A DNA stretch of 64,000 bases, taken from contig CP123444.1 of NCBI GenBank assembly GCA_029866965.1, positions 1,467,501 to 1,531,500 on the forward strand, given 5' to 3'. Below the pieces are notes generated by a model. That model was not told the origin of the DNA, ran no database searches, and saw only the letters and a program-made list of their open reading frames with translations. The stretch's first letter is position 1, and every line of letters begins with the position of its first letter. Below are positions 40,634 to 49,800 of this stretch, piece by piece. This stretch comes from Flavobacteriaceae bacterium YJPT1-3. GTDB lineage: Bacteria > Bacteroidota > Bacteroidia > Flavobacteriales > Flavobacteriaceae. The translations under genes and the position numbers were made by a program.

Positions 40634-40926
40634 AGGGGTGTGCGTAAACGCTAAAAATAGTAGTTTTTTGTACTTTAAGCAGTAGGCAAAAAGCGGCTAA
40701 AGGTAGCTTATTTTTAAACTCGATTTCTTATGGCACTTAACAATTTTTGTAGGTCGTTCTGTCTTCATCAGAGCGGCCAAACTCCTGTGCATGAAGAGGA
40801 ATAGGCGCTCTAGATTTATTCCAGAATGTTTAGCAAGCCTGAATGGGCTTTCTTAACTTGTGTTTTTAAATTTCAGACGGCTTTGTTCGACGCTTAGCTT
40901 AATAAAAACCTTGATCACTCACCCTT

Positions 40927-41625
40927 ATGAAAAAACAAGTCCTTCTCCTTAGCTTTATTCTCTTTGGCATCCATCAGATACAGGCTCAGGGCCCGGATGA
41001 AGATCAATTGGGAGCCTGGTATATGTACTTTTACAGCCACAGCTTTGGCGATTCTAATTGGGGCATCCAGGGCGATTTTCAATATCGGGACTGGCGCGGA
41101 CTGGGAGACCGGGAGCAACTCTTGCTGCGTTCGGGCCTGACCTATACGCCTACCGATTCAGGAGTTAAATTCACTTTGGGCTATGGAAACATCACCACCG
41201 GTCGCTACGGGACTGAACTTGATGCTCCGGTATCCGAGAGTCGCATCTATCAGGAAGCCTTATTCTCCAATACCATTTTGAAGCGACTCCTTTTGACTCA
41301 TCGTTTTCGCTACGAACAGCGCTGGGTAGAAGACCAGGATTTTCGCACTCGTTTCCGTTATAATTTCTTCATCAATGTGCCTTTTAAAGGCTTGTCCTTA
41401 AGCAAGGGGACACCTTACTTCGCTTTTTACAATGAGATATTCATCAACGGGGAGCGGGAGATCGGGAACGGCCGTAGCGTACAATTCTTTGATCGCAACC
41501 GGACCTATCTAGGGCTGGGGTATGCGGTTACGGACGGCATCCGATTCCAACTGGGCTGGATGGAGCAGACTACGGTCAACTGGCAAAAAGGACAGCTGCA
41601 GTTCAGCATGCATCATGCCTTTTAA
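40927..41625 (+). CDS. DUF2490 family outer-membrane protein
   Basis: A 232-residue protein with signal peptide (cleavage near IQAQG) and the DUF2490 pattern: LGAWYMYFYSHSFGDSNWGIQGDFQYRDW, LLLRSGLTYTPTD, a central FRYEQRW motif, and a C-terminal LQFSMHHAF with terminal Phe. It is predicted to be a beta-barrel of unknown function and is common in Bacteroidota. A 293-bp gap precedes it in which I see no gene, only AT-rich sequence and a 24-codon open frame I do not support. Confidence 0.82.
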   Translation: MKKQVLLLSFILFGIHQIQAQGPDEDQLGAWYMYFYSHSFGDSNWGIQGDFQYRDWRGLGDREQLLLRSGLTYTPTDSGVKFTLGYGNITTGRYGTELDAPVSESRIYQEALFSNTILKRLLLTHRFRYEQRWVEDQDFRTRFRYNFFINVPFKGLSLSKGTPYFAFYNEIFINGEREIGNGRSVQFFDRNRTYLGLGYAVTDGIRFQLGWMEQTTVNWQKGQLQFSMHHAF

Positions 41626-41731
41626 AACAGTACGCCACTGATCTTTATCATTTTCTATGTAGTCTTCATTTTGGAGTTTTAGGGGCCGATAGTCGAATTC
41701 AAGAAGTCACCCCTTTCTAAAGGAAAAAAAT

Positions 41732-42442
41732 ATGGAGACACCACACAGTACCGCACATTACCTGGACGCTCACTACATTCAGCGCAGCAATTGGCTGCGC
41801 GCTGCCGTTCTGGGTGCCAATGATGGTATCCTTTCTACGGCGAGTATTGCGATTGGGGTGGCGGCGGCTTCTCAAACCCGGGAGCCTGTATTGCTGGCCG
41901 CACTGGCCGGATTGGTGGCCGGAGCCCTGTCGATGGCCGCCGGAGAATACGTATCTGTGAGTTCACAAACGGACATTGAAAAAGCGGACATCGAGCGGGA
42001 AAAAGTAGAACTTAAGGAAATGCCGGACTACGAGTTACAACTCCTGGCTACTATCTATGAAGAGCGAGGACTTTCTCCGAAAACGGCTAAACAGGTAGCC
42101 CTTGAATTGACCGAACACGATGCCTTGGGCGCTCATGTTCGAGATGAGTTGGGGATCAACGATATCAGTCAGGCCAAACCCATTCAAGCCGCGCTGGCCT
42201 CCGGTGCCTCTTTTACCATGGGCGGATTACTTCCTTTTTTAGTAGTGCTTTTGTTCCCGCTTTCAAATTTGGAATACAGCCTGTATGTCACTGCTTTGCT
42301 CTTTTTGGTTTTGCTGGGAGCGATCAGTGCTCGAGCAGGCGGTGCGAGTATTAAGAATGCAGTATGGCGTATCACCTTTTGGGGTACTGTCGCCATGGGA
42401 TTGACCGCGATGGTGGGCTATCTCTTTGGGGTGAATGTCTAA
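41732..42442 (+). CDS. VIT1/CCC1-type iron/manganese transporter
   Basis: A 236-residue membrane protein of the VIT1/CCC1 family. The first helices carry AVLGANDGILSTASIAIGVAA, and GALSMAAGEYVSVSSQTDIEKADI is the family signature with the metal-binding glutamates. Three more helices lie at the C-terminus. It probably moves Fe(II)/Mn(II) out of the cytoplasm. It stands alone; the gap to the convergent gene is 33 bp. Confidence 0.9.
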   Translation: METPHSTAHYLDAHYIQRSNWLRAAVLGANDGILSTASIAIGVAAASQTREPVLLAALAGLVAGALSMAAGEYVSVSSQTDIEKADIEREKVELKEMPDYELQLLATIYEERGLSPKTAKQVALELTEHDALGAHVRDELGINDISQAKPIQAALASGASFTMGGLLPFLVVLLFPLSNLEYSLYVTALLFLVLLGAISARAGGASIKNAVWRITFWGTVAMGLTAMVGYLFGVNV

Positions 42443-42475
42443 AATGATCTTAGCCCCCGACTTTTAAAAATTTGT

Positions 42476-43024
42476 TCAGTGCCCAACTAAGGTAACTAAA
42501 CTTTGATCAAGCAGAAAAACCAATATTATGGCAAAAGCAAGTGCCAGAAGTCTTTTTGGAGTAAAAGGTTTTAAGTTACGCTTTCGCGTAAGCAAATTCA
42601 GACAGCTAACGAACACCTCTTGATTGCAATATACTATAGTGATCAGCATCAGTAGATAGAGGCTGGCATTGACCACGGCACCTTTTTGGTCCAGAAAAAT
42701 CAGATCGAACACGATGATGTTGACCAAGATGGGGATCAAGATAAAGACACCAAAAAATTTGGTCCTGTTCCAAAGAAGTAGCCAGGCCCCCAGCACTTGT
42801 AAACTCCCCACAAAGAGGATGTAGGAAAAGGAGTATCCCATAAAAGTCCATGCCAGGGAGTAAGCATCTGCAGTCTCCAGGGTGAGTTGAGCGACTTCCG
42901 CCGGTAATTTCCCTCTTCGGTAGAATTGCATCCCGGCTATTTTACCTAAGCCGTAAAAGTTCAAGAAGAAAAATACATACAAGCGGCAGACCCACTCGAT
43001 AATTGATTTGATTGTTGTTTTCAT
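42476..43024 (-). CDS. DoxX-like membrane protein
   Basis: A 182-residue four-helix protein with the DoxX-like features LNFYGLGKIAGMQFY, AYSLAWTFMGYSFSYILFVG and LQVLGAWLLLWNRTKFFGVFIL. Its central segment resembles the one at 15836 (AWTYMGHSEGFNLFVG). Function unknown. A one-base variant of the 14-bp palindrome lies at 42580 near its C-terminus, encoding LTRKRN. Confidence 0.7.
   Translation of the reverse strand: MKTTIKSIIEWVCRLYVFFFLNFYGLGKIAGMQFYRRGKLPAEVAQLTLETADAYSLAWTFMGYSFSYILFVGSLQVLGAWLLLWNRTKFFGVFILIPILVNIIVFDLIFLDQKGAVVNASLYLLMLITIVYCNQEVFVSCLNLLTRKRNLKPFTPKRLLALAFAIILVFLLDQSLVTLVGH
42580..42593. repeat. Variant palindrome GCTTTCGCGTAAGC
   Basis: One-base variant of the 14-bp palindrome in the DoxX-like gene, read as LTRK on the minus strand. 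Confidence 0.75.
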
Positions 43025-43297
43025 ATGCTCTTTATTTTCTAGTTTCTAAATGAGACATTCTTCGATAGTCTGATGCTGAGTGATTGACAGTCTTGCAGTC
43101 CAGTTTCCAGAAGCCAAGATGAACAAATCATCAGTCCGCTACATTTAATTTTCGGCAATGACTGATCATGCGCCGCTATCGGTTCCATAAGGCATCCAAC
43201 AACCGTTGAGTCTAATGAAAGAGTCGTTTGTAGTGAATTTTGAGCCGTTTAGACATTGCCTATATCAACCCACCCACTTTCGGGTTATTTTTAACCC

Positions 43298-44065
43298 ATG
43301 AAAAGATTTCTCAATGCCTACGCCTGGATCATTGTTCCCTTGCTACTCATCGTCCTGGTCTCTCTGTTCTTGCAGAGCGAAGCTCAGGTCGTCGCCTGGG
43401 CCCTGGGATCTGTCGGATTAATGATTATCGTTTTTATTGTCGAACGTTCCCGGCGCGCACGACAACTTAGAAAGCTGCAGCAAGAACGATTAAAACTGGA
43501 AGTCGCCCATTTGAAAAGTCAGTTGAATCCGCATTTTTTCTTCAATACGCTAAACAACCTTTACAGCTTATCGCTTACAGACCCGGATCAAACCCCGGAA
43601 CTCTTGCTAAAGCTCTCCGACCTGATGCGCTATACCATTTATAAAGGGCGAGAAGCCCAAGTCAGTTTAAAGGAAGAAATGGCCTATTTGAAGAATTATT
43701 TGGCCTTGAGCCAGATCCGATTTAAAAAGAAACCGCTCATACAGTGGAAGGAACAATTGATGGAGGGGAGCCAAAAAATTCCTCCCCTACTCTTTATTGT
43801 ACTCGTCGAGAACGCCTTCAAACACGGGATGGAAACCGAGGAAAATGAGGCTTTTCTAAAAATTGAGGTGGTTGAAGCCCCGAAGAAATTGTATTTTAAA
43901 ATTGCCAACTCCTACCACCGTACAGCCTATCCGAAACCGCAGGATGGCATCGGTCTAAAGAATTTAAAGCGGAGATTGGAATTGGAATACCCCAATAGGC
44001 ATAGGCTCACCATCAAACAAGGGGAGAGCACATTTGAGGTGAAAATCGAATTGATGGCGTCATGA
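43298..44065 (+). CDS. LytS-type sensor histidine kinase
   Basis: A 255-residue kinase with two N-terminal helices (to about residue 48) and no separate sensor domain, followed by a His_kinase domain with the phospho-acceptor His79 in QLNPHFFFNTLNN. The ATPase part has VENAFKHGME and GIGLKNLKRRL. It belongs to the LytS/YehU class that pairs with LytTR response regulators, and it overlaps its partner by 4 bp. The signal is unknown. Confidence 0.92.
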   Translation: MKRFLNAYAWIIVPLLLIVLVSLFLQSEAQVVAWALGSVGLMIIVFIVERSRRARQLRKLQQERLKLEVAHLKSQLNPHFFFNTLNNLYSLSLTDPDQTPELLLKLSDLMRYTIYKGREAQVSLKEEMAYLKNYLALSQIRFKKKPLIQWKEQLMEGSQKIPPLLFIVLVENAFKHGMETEENEAFLKIEVVEAPKKLYFKIANSYHRTAYPKPQDGIGLKNLKRRLELEYPNRHRLTIKQGESTFEVKIELMAS

Positions 44066-44769
44066 AAAGAATGAAATTTCTCATCGTCGACGATGAACCC
44101 CTGGCCCATAAGGTCATTTTGAGCTACGCTCAGGATATGGATGAGCTCCAATGCGTGGGGCAGGCGTATTCCGCCAAAGAATGCTTGAGCCTCCTTAAAG
44201 AAAAGGAGGTTGATCTGATCTTTTTGGATATAGAGATGCCAAAAATGAAGGGGATTGACCTGGTCAGTACCTTGAAGGTCAAGCCCATGATCATTCTTAC
44301 GACCGCCTATGAAGAATATGCTTTGCAAGGGTATGAATTGGACGTGATCGATTATCTGCTAAAACCCTTTTCGATCAATCGTTTTATCACTGCCGTTAAC
44401 AAGGCCTTTGACCAATGGCCTAAGCGTTTCTCGCAACCACCACCTACGGTCACACCGGATGCTAGTAGTATATTCGTAAAAAATGATAAGACGGTTCACC
44501 GGGTGCCATTGGATGATATTCGCTATTTCGAAAGTGATCAGGGCTATGTCAAGCTTCACTTAGCCCATCAAAAATCCCTACTACTCAGTACCAGCTTACG
44601 CGAAATAGAACAACAACTGCCCGAAGATTTTGTCCGGATTCATAAATCCTACCTGATCTCGATGCGCAAAATGAATAGTCTGCAAGGCAATCAGCTGCTG
44701 TTGGAGGATACCAAGCTCCCTGTAGGAAGAGCCTATAAACAAAATCTGCTGCGCTATTTGGAAGGCTAA
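44062..44769 (+). CDS. LytTR family response regulator
   Basis: A 235-residue regulator. The receiver domain (residues 1-120) has Asp56 in LIFLDIEMPKMKG as phosphoacceptor, with LLKPF in strand 5. The C-terminal LytTR DNA-binding domain (about 135-235) contains DIRYFESDQGYVKLHL and VRIHKSYLIS. It is the partner of the upstream kinase. LytTR proteins bind direct repeats; I could not identify a target site. Confidence 0.93.
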   Translation: MKRMKFLIVDDEPLAHKVILSYAQDMDELQCVGQAYSAKECLSLLKEKEVDLIFLDIEMPKMKGIDLVSTLKVKPMIILTTAYEEYALQGYELDVIDYLLKPFSINRFITAVNKAFDQWPKRFSQPPPTVTPDASSIFVKNDKTVHRVPLDDIRYFESDQGYVKLHLAHQKSLLLSTSLREIEQQLPEDFVRIHKSYLISMRKMNSLQGNQLLLEDTKLPVGRAYKQNLLRYLEG

Positions 44770-44770
44770 C

Positions 44771-45673
44771 CTAAAATTTAGGCGGCTCTCCCACCAAACG
44801 CTTGAGCTCTTCCGCACTTACCGTTGCATTGGCTCCGGCTTTTCCGGCGACCAGGGCTCCCATGGCACAAGCCTGATCCAGCGCTTCTACCGGATTCCCA
44901 TGACTTAGCAGGCCGTAAATCAAGGTAGCCAAAAAGCTATCCCCTGCTCCCACAGTATCGACTACCTTGGCGGGATAGCCGTAGTGGCGATAGAATTTCC
45001 CTTCATGAAACAATAAAGCGCCATCCGCTCCCAAAGTCACGCAGCAGGCATGCAGCTCAAAAGTCTTGGCCAATTTTTTTAATTGATCATCTACTGAGGT
45101 TTCCTGGAGGGCACACCATTTCGCGACTTGCTCCAGTTCCTCTTCGTTCCACTTGACAAAATCAGAGCGCCGCATCAAGTCCATCAAATAGTCTGTTTTA
45201 AAATGAGGGGGTCTCAAATTAAGATCGAGAATGCGATAGGTAGCCTGCTCCAAGAGGCCGTCCAAAGTCGTTCTGTTTTGGCTTTCGCGAAAGGCAAGCG
45301 AACCGTAAAGCAGCGCGTCTGCCGCGGCCACCTCTTTTTGATTTTCAGGGGTTAATCCAATGGCATCCCAGGCGGCCTTGGGTTCAATGAGGTAGGACGC
45401 TGCCCCTTTAGCATCCAAACTTACGCTCACCTGCCCTGTGGGTAAACGTTGATGTTGCTGAATAAGGCCTATGGGCAGTCCGTACTGCTCAATTGCTGAC
45501 AGGGCCTTTTTGCCCAGCTCATCGTCACCCAGGCAGGAGATGATGGCGGAATTGGCTCCTCGTTCTTGCAAGCGGAGGGCCACATTTAAGGGCGCCCCGC
45601 CCAGACGCTTATCGTCAGGAAAAACGTCCCAGAGGATCTCTCCAAAGGTGATGATGTGTGGTCGCTTACTCAT
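44771..45673 (-). CDS. PfkB family carbohydrate kinase, probable fructokinase
   Basis: A 300-residue ribokinase-fold sugar kinase: N-terminal GEILWDVFPDDKRLGGAPLNVALRLQERG gives the fructokinase-like substrate loop, and VGAGDSF (around residue 240) is the PfkB signature with the catalytic Asp. In this operon, behind a GH32 fructan hydrolase and a sugar porter, the substrate is most probably fructose (to fructose 6-phosphate). It overlaps the porter gene by 8 bp and carries a palindrome variant at 45281 (AFRES). Confidence 0.88.
   Translation of the reverse strand: MSKRPHIITFGEILWDVFPDDKRLGGAPLNVALRLQERGANSAIISCLGDDELGKKALSAIEQYGLPIGLIQQHQRLPTGQVSVSLDAKGAASYLIEPKAAWDAIGLTPENQKEVAAADALLYGSLAFRESQNRTTLDGLLEQATYRILDLNLRPPHFKTDYLMDLMRRSDFVKWNEEELEQVAKWCALQETSVDDQLKKLAKTFELHACCVTLGADGALLFHEGKFYRHYGYPAKVVDTVGAGDSFLATLIYGLLSHGNPVEALDQACAMGALVAGKAGANATVSAEELKRLVGEPPKF
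45281..45294. repeat. Variant palindrome GCTTTCGCGAAAGG
   Basis: One-base variant in the fructokinase-like gene, read as AFRES in the third frame (minus strand). Confidence 0.7.
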
Positions 45674-47012
45674 CCTGGGTCACTAACTGACGGTCTAATT
45701 CTTCCAGTGATTTTCCTTTGGTCTCCGGCATAATGAACAGAACCCAAAGCAATTGGAGCACCATCATCCCGGCAAAGAAATAGAAGATCGGGTAGGGGTT
45801 ATCCTTAAAAATTCCATCTTCTCCGTCTAAGAATAGGGGCGTAAGCAAGGTGATCAGGGCCGCAAAGACCCAATGGGTTCCGGTACCCAACGATTGCCCG
45901 GCAGCCCGTACTTTAGTTGGAAAAATCTCTGAAATAAATACCCAGATCACGGCGCCCTGACCTACAGCATGGGCGGCAATAAAGACCAGTATAAAGGTCA
46001 ATAGCATGGCCGATCCCGCATCGCTGTAAAAACTCCAGCCCACCATGACCAGGCTTAGAATATAACCTAAAGACCCGATGATCATCAACGTTCGCCTACC
46101 TAGGCGATCGATGAGTTGCACGCCCACAATGGTAAAGATCAGATTGACCAGACCGATGGAGATCGAACTGAAAAGCGAGTCCTTAGTCGCAAGTCCGGCG
46201 CGCTCTAAAATTTCCGGGGCGTAGTACAGTATAAAGTTGATGCCCGAAAGTTGGTTGAATAAAGCGATAAAAAAGGCTAAAAAGGCTACCCGTTTGTACT
46301 TCGCGTCAAAAACGCTGTGTTTTTTGATGGATTGGGCCAATTCGTTTTTGATCTCCATCAACTTGGCAGGAGCCTCTGTTTCTCCCACAATTTTATTGAG
46401 TACGAGAATAGCCCCGGCCTCGTCATTCTTGCGCATGACCAGCCATCGTGGACTGTTAGGTACGCGCATGACCATAAGCGTATAAATAAGGGCAGGGAGC
46501 GCTTCTATGCCCAGCATCAGGCGCCAATCGAGATCGCCGCCCACTCCTTCCAACAGCCAGTTGGAGATAAAGGCGATAAAAATCCCAAAAACAATATTGA
46601 ATTGATAGAGCGCGCCCAATTTCCCGCGGTTTTCAGGCGCAGCGATCTCTGAAATGTAAATAGGAGCCGCTACGGAAGAGGCTCCTACCCCCACGCCACC
46701 AATAAAGCGGAACATGGAGAACAAATAGGGATCGGGAGCGACGGCAGAGCCTAAAGCTGAGAGAAAATAAAGCACACCAATCCAGAACAACGTCTTTTTA
46801 CGCCCCAAACGGTCGCAGGGAATATTGCCAAACAAGGCGCCTAGCACCGTCCCCCAAAGGGCCATACTCATGATAAAAGTACCGTGAAAGAGGGGCGAAA
46901 GTTCCCACAAATCTTTGATGGGCTGATTGGCCCCACTGATGACGACGGTGTCAAAGCCAAATAAAAATCCGGCCAGGGCTACGGTGATGGACCATTTTTG
47001 GATGTCTTTCAT
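45666..47012 (-). CDS. MFS sugar porter
   Basis: A 448-residue, 12-helix transporter of the MFS sugar porter family: FLFGFDTVVISGA in TM1, DRLGRKKTLF between TM2 and TM3, RFIGGVGVGASSV, QLSGINFILYYAPEI in TM7, and the final PETKGKSLEEL. The ATG at 47012 is chosen because it forms an ATGA overlap with the GH32 stop. It presumably imports fructose, or fructose-containing sugars released by the GH32 enzyme, by proton symport. Confidence 0.9.
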   Translation of the reverse strand: MKDIQKWSITVALAGFLFGFDTVVISGANQPIKDLWELSPLFHGTFIMSMALWGTVLGALFGNIPCDRLGRKKTLFWIGVLYFLSALGSAVAPDPYLFSMFRFIGGVGVGASSVAAPIYISEIAAPENRGKLGALYQFNIVFGIFIAFISNWLLEGVGGDLDWRLMLGIEALPALIYTLMVMRVPNSPRWLVMRKNDEAGAILVLNKIVGETEAPAKLMEIKNELAQSIKKHSVFDAKYKRVAFLAFFIALFNQLSGINFILYYAPEILERAGLATKDSLFSSISIGLVNLIFTIVGVQLIDRLGRRTLMIIGSLGYILSLVMVGWSFYSDAGSAMLLTFILVFIAAHAVGQGAVIWVFISEIFPTKVRAAGQSLGTGTHWVFAALITLLTPLFLDGEDGIFKDNPYPIFYFFAGMMVLQLLWVLFIMPETKGKSLEELDRQLVTQDE

Positions 47013-48568
47013 TGATTTTGATTGTTGGTCCAAATGGATTTAACGGTCGCATATTTAAAATTGGTCAAGACCTGATCGGGAGATTCAAAGAGCAATTCGG
47101 TATAGGGCTGGGTGGGGAACAACTGCTCCGTCATCACCAGTTCGCCTTCGTTGACGAACAATTCCAAAGAGGAGCGGTCCAAATACAGGGTTAAAGTCGT
47201 GGGCTGATCGGTGGCCGCTATAAAAGGACCTTCGTGCACCTGATCGGCAAAGCGGGGCTCAAAATCGGTCAGGCCGCTGTGGGTGCGGTCTAAAAGAAAT
47301 TGTTGAGCTTCTGCATCGTAGGCGATACACACGCTTTCTCCCAGAACATTACTGAAGACCACTTTAAAATCGGTCAAAGTACCGGGAATGGTAAAACTCA
47401 ATTTTTTATCGTTCCAGCTGGCCTCCGTGATCCGATCGCCCGATCGCACCGTGGCTCGTTTTTCAGCCAGCTCGGTATAGTTGTTCAGGGCATCCACCGG
47501 AATGCTTTTTAAATAATAATCGGCAGCCTTATGGAGGCTTAGCTTTCGCGAAAGCGTCATCGCAGAGCGCCATACCTGAGTGGGCGTCTTTTGCGCGTAG
47601 TTCCAGTTGCTCATCCAGCCTATAAAGATGCGCTCGTTCTCAGGCATGTTGTTGTAGGTCACCCCGGCGTAATTATCAGTACCGTAATCGATCCATTTAG
47701 GCTCGGTTTGGGTTGAGGTAAACTTTTTACCGTCAAAGTCGCCTACAAAATACTGGGTACCGGAACCGCCATTGGGTGCTCCGGGATTGATGCTGATCAG
47801 TAAGACCCATTTCTTTTCTCTGGTTTCCCCGATCTCCAATTCAAAAAGGTCTGGGCACTCCCAAACACCTCCATGCGCCCCCTGGTCTTTCCCAAAATCA
47901 CTCTGGTAGGTCCAGTCTTTGAGATTGGGCGAGGTGTAGATCTTGGCGTGGTCTCCGGCCACCAATACCAGCACCCAGCGCTTACTGGCCTCATGCCAAA
48001 ACACCTTGGGGTCTCTAAAGTCCCGAATGTTATCGGGATTCCCGATCACCGGATTGCCTTCGTATTTGGTCCAGGTTTCCCCTTCATCCAGGCTGAAGGC
48101 CATGCCCTGGGTTTGAAAATCATTCCGGCCTTCTTTTTCTCCTTCCGCATCGTGATAAGTATAGAAAGCAACCATGGCCGGCTTATCCTCCGTGCCCAGT
48201 CCCGAAGTGTTTTGGATATCCATCACCGCGCTGCCGGAGAAAATATAGCCCAACTCATCCGGAAAAAGAGCGACTGCCTGATGCTCCCAGTCTACCAGGT
48301 CAGTACTGGTGGCATGTCCCCAATGCATAGGGCCCCAGACGATATCTTCCGGATAGTACTGATAGAATAAATGATAAGTTCCATTATGATACACCAGGCC
48401 GTTGGGGTCATTCATCCAGTGGGTGGGTGGTGTAAAATGGTACTGTGGACGGAAGCGCTCGTTAAAGGGATTTTCCCTTTTTGCAAGTGATTCGGTTTCT
48501 GGAGCCTTGGGCTCTGTTTTGCAGCCCACTAAGGCTATGAGGAGGGTCAGGCAAATAAGATGACGCAT
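47009..48568 (-). CDS. GH32 family fructan/sucrose hydrolase lipoprotein
   Basis: A glycoside hydrolase family 32 enzyme with all three catalytic motifs: WMNDPNG (nucleophile Asp54), FRDPKVF (transition-state Asp), and WECPDLF (acid/base Glu). A C-terminal beta-sandwich follows. The start at ATG 48568 gives a lipoprotein signal with cysteine 16 (LIALVGC), so the enzyme is likely surface or periplasmic and cleaves levan, inulin or sucrose. It is first gene of the GH32-porter-kinase operon, divergent from the LacI gene. The palindrome at 47542 encodes LSRK. Confidence 0.93.
   Translation of the reverse strand: MRHLICLTLLIALVGCKTEPKAPETESLAKRENPFNERFRPQYHFTPPTHWMNDPNGLVYHNGTYHLFYQYYPEDIVWGPMHWGHATSTDLVDWEHQAVALFPDELGYIFSGSAVMDIQNTSGLGTEDKPAMVAFYTYHDAEGEKEGRNDFQTQGMAFSLDEGETWTKYEGNPVIGNPDNIRDFRDPKVFWHEASKRWVLVLVAGDHAKIYTSPNLKDWTYQSDFGKDQGAHGGVWECPDLFELEIGETREKKWVLLISINPGAPNGGSGTQYFVGDFDGKKFTSTQTEPKWIDYGTDNYAGVTYNNMPENERIFIGWMSNWNYAQKTPTQVWRSAMTLSRKLSLHKAADYYLKSIPVDALNNYTELAEKRATVRSGDRITEASWNDKKLSFTIPGTLTDFKVVFSNVLGESVCIAYDAEAQQFLLDRTHSGLTDFEPRFADQVHEGPFIAATDQPTTLTLYLDRSSLELFVNEGELVMTEQLFPTQPYTELLFESPDQVLTNFKYATVKSIWTNNQNQ
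47542..47555. repeat. 14-bp palindrome GCTTTCGCGAAAGC
   Basis: Perfect copy in the GH32 gene, read as LSRK on the minus strand in the linker after the catalytic domain. Confidence 0.9.
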
Positions 48569-48645
48569 AAAAAGGGTTTGTGAGTCCATTAAAAGTACAC
48601 ATTATCCGCAAACCAGCGGGGTGGTTTCATTAGGACAACTTACTA

Positions 48646-48661
48646 ACGATAACGTTTTCGT
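48646..48661. promoter_or_regulatory. Candidate LacI-type operator
   Basis: ACGATAACGTTTTCGT is an imperfect palindrome around AACGTT, with ACGA..TCGT outer arms, the typical shape of LacI/GalR operators. It lies in the 171-bp gap between the divergent GH32 operon and the LacI-family gene. Confidence 0.5.
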
Positions 48662-48683
48662 CGTATAATTTTAGCGGAAGCAC

Positions 48684-48697
48684 GCTTTCGCGAAAGC
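48684..48697. repeat. 14-bp palindrome GCTTTCGCGAAAGC (intergenic)
   Basis: The only perfect copy outside a gene, 43 bp before the LacI-family start codon and 22 bp from the candidate operator. Confidence 0.9.
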
Positions 48698-48739
48698 GCT
48701 ATTCCTTTAACTTTAGCTATCTTAGCTTTACCAAGCATT

Positions 48740-49786
48740 ATGAAAAGAAAACTCACCTTAAAATTGATCGCCAAAGAGCTGGATGTTTCCATCTCTACCG
48801 TATCTAAAGCCTTGCGGGACAGCGCGGAGATAAGCGAAGACACCCGGCAGAAGATCAAGGCCTTCGCCAAGCTGTACAATTACAAGCCCAACAACATTGC
48901 GCTCAGTTTAAAAAACCGGAAAACACGGACCATCGGGATCATCATCCCGCAAATTGTGCATCACTTCTTTACTACGGTGATCCGCGGTATCGAACAAATG
49001 GCCCGGGAGCACGGCTACAATGTGATCATTTGCCTCTCCAACAATGATTTTGACAAAGAGGTACTGAATATGGAACTCCTGGCCAACGGCAGTACGGATG
49101 GTTTTATCATTTCGTTGTCTAAAGAAACCATGCATAAACAAGATTACCATCATTTGAATGAAGCCATCGATCAGGGGATGCCCATAGTCATGTTTGATCG
49201 CGTAGTGGACGGAATTCCCTGTGATAAGGTATCGATCGATGATAAAGATGGGGCCAAGAAAGGGGTAGCGCATTTACTGAAATCGGGTTGCCGCCGTATC
49301 GGGATCATCACGACCGAAGATTATGTGAGTGTAGGGGTGAAGCGCACCCAAGGCTATATGGAAGCCCTGGAATCCTACGGCCTGAAAGTCGATCCTAAAC
49401 TCATTCTCAAGCTGGACAATATTGATAAGTGTGGGGAAGGCTGTACGCAGAAAATCAATGAGTTTCTCGACGCCAACAGGGATATTGATGCGGTTTTTGC
49501 GGTAAACGAACTCTTTGCGGTCAAGGCCGCCAAATACCTCTTACAGAAAGGCATTAAAATACCGGATCAAGTAGCCATCTTAAGCTTTTCGGACGGGGAA
49601 CTCTCTCAGCATTTCGTGCCTAGTCTATCTACCGTGAGTCAACACGGAGAGGAAATGGGAAGAAAGGCCGCTGAAATTCTGATCAATAAATTAGAGCGTC
49701 CGGAAGATGAAGAAGAAGAATACACCACGGCCTACATTGAAACCAGTTTGATACAGCGCGATTCTACGCGCAAAACTTTGGTATAA
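48740..49786 (+). CDS. LacI family transcriptional regulator
   Basis: A 348-residue regulator: N-terminal LacI helix-turn-helix (LTLKLIAKELDVSISTVSKALR), hinge helix near residue 55, then a periplasmic-binding-protein-like sensor domain (GIIIPQIVHHFFTTVIRGIE). Position between the GH32 operon and the pgmB/GH65 genes suggests it controls both. The inducer is presumably a disaccharide, fructose or a phosphate. Confidence 0.93.
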   Translation: MKRKLTLKLIAKELDVSISTVSKALRDSAEISEDTRQKIKAFAKLYNYKPNNIALSLKNRKTRTIGIIIPQIVHHFFTTVIRGIEQMAREHGYNVIICLSNNDFDKEVLNMELLANGSTDGFIISLSKETMHKQDYHHLNEAIDQGMPIVMFDRVVDGIPCDKVSIDDKDGAKKGVAHLLKSGCRRIGIITTEDYVSVGVKRTQGYMEALESYGLKVDPKLILKLDNIDKCGEGCTQKINEFLDANRDIDAVFAVNELFAVKAAKYLLQKGIKIPDQVAILSFSDGELSQHFVPSLSTVSQHGEEMGRKAAEILINKLERPEDEEEEYTTAYIETSLIQRDSTRKTLV

Positions 49787-49800
49787 ACCTACCTACGAAC

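Noticed and set aside
40730-40810. A 24-codon ATG frame before the DUF2490 gene
   Set aside because: Too short, no family signal, no ribosome binding site or promoter that distinguishes it from chance.
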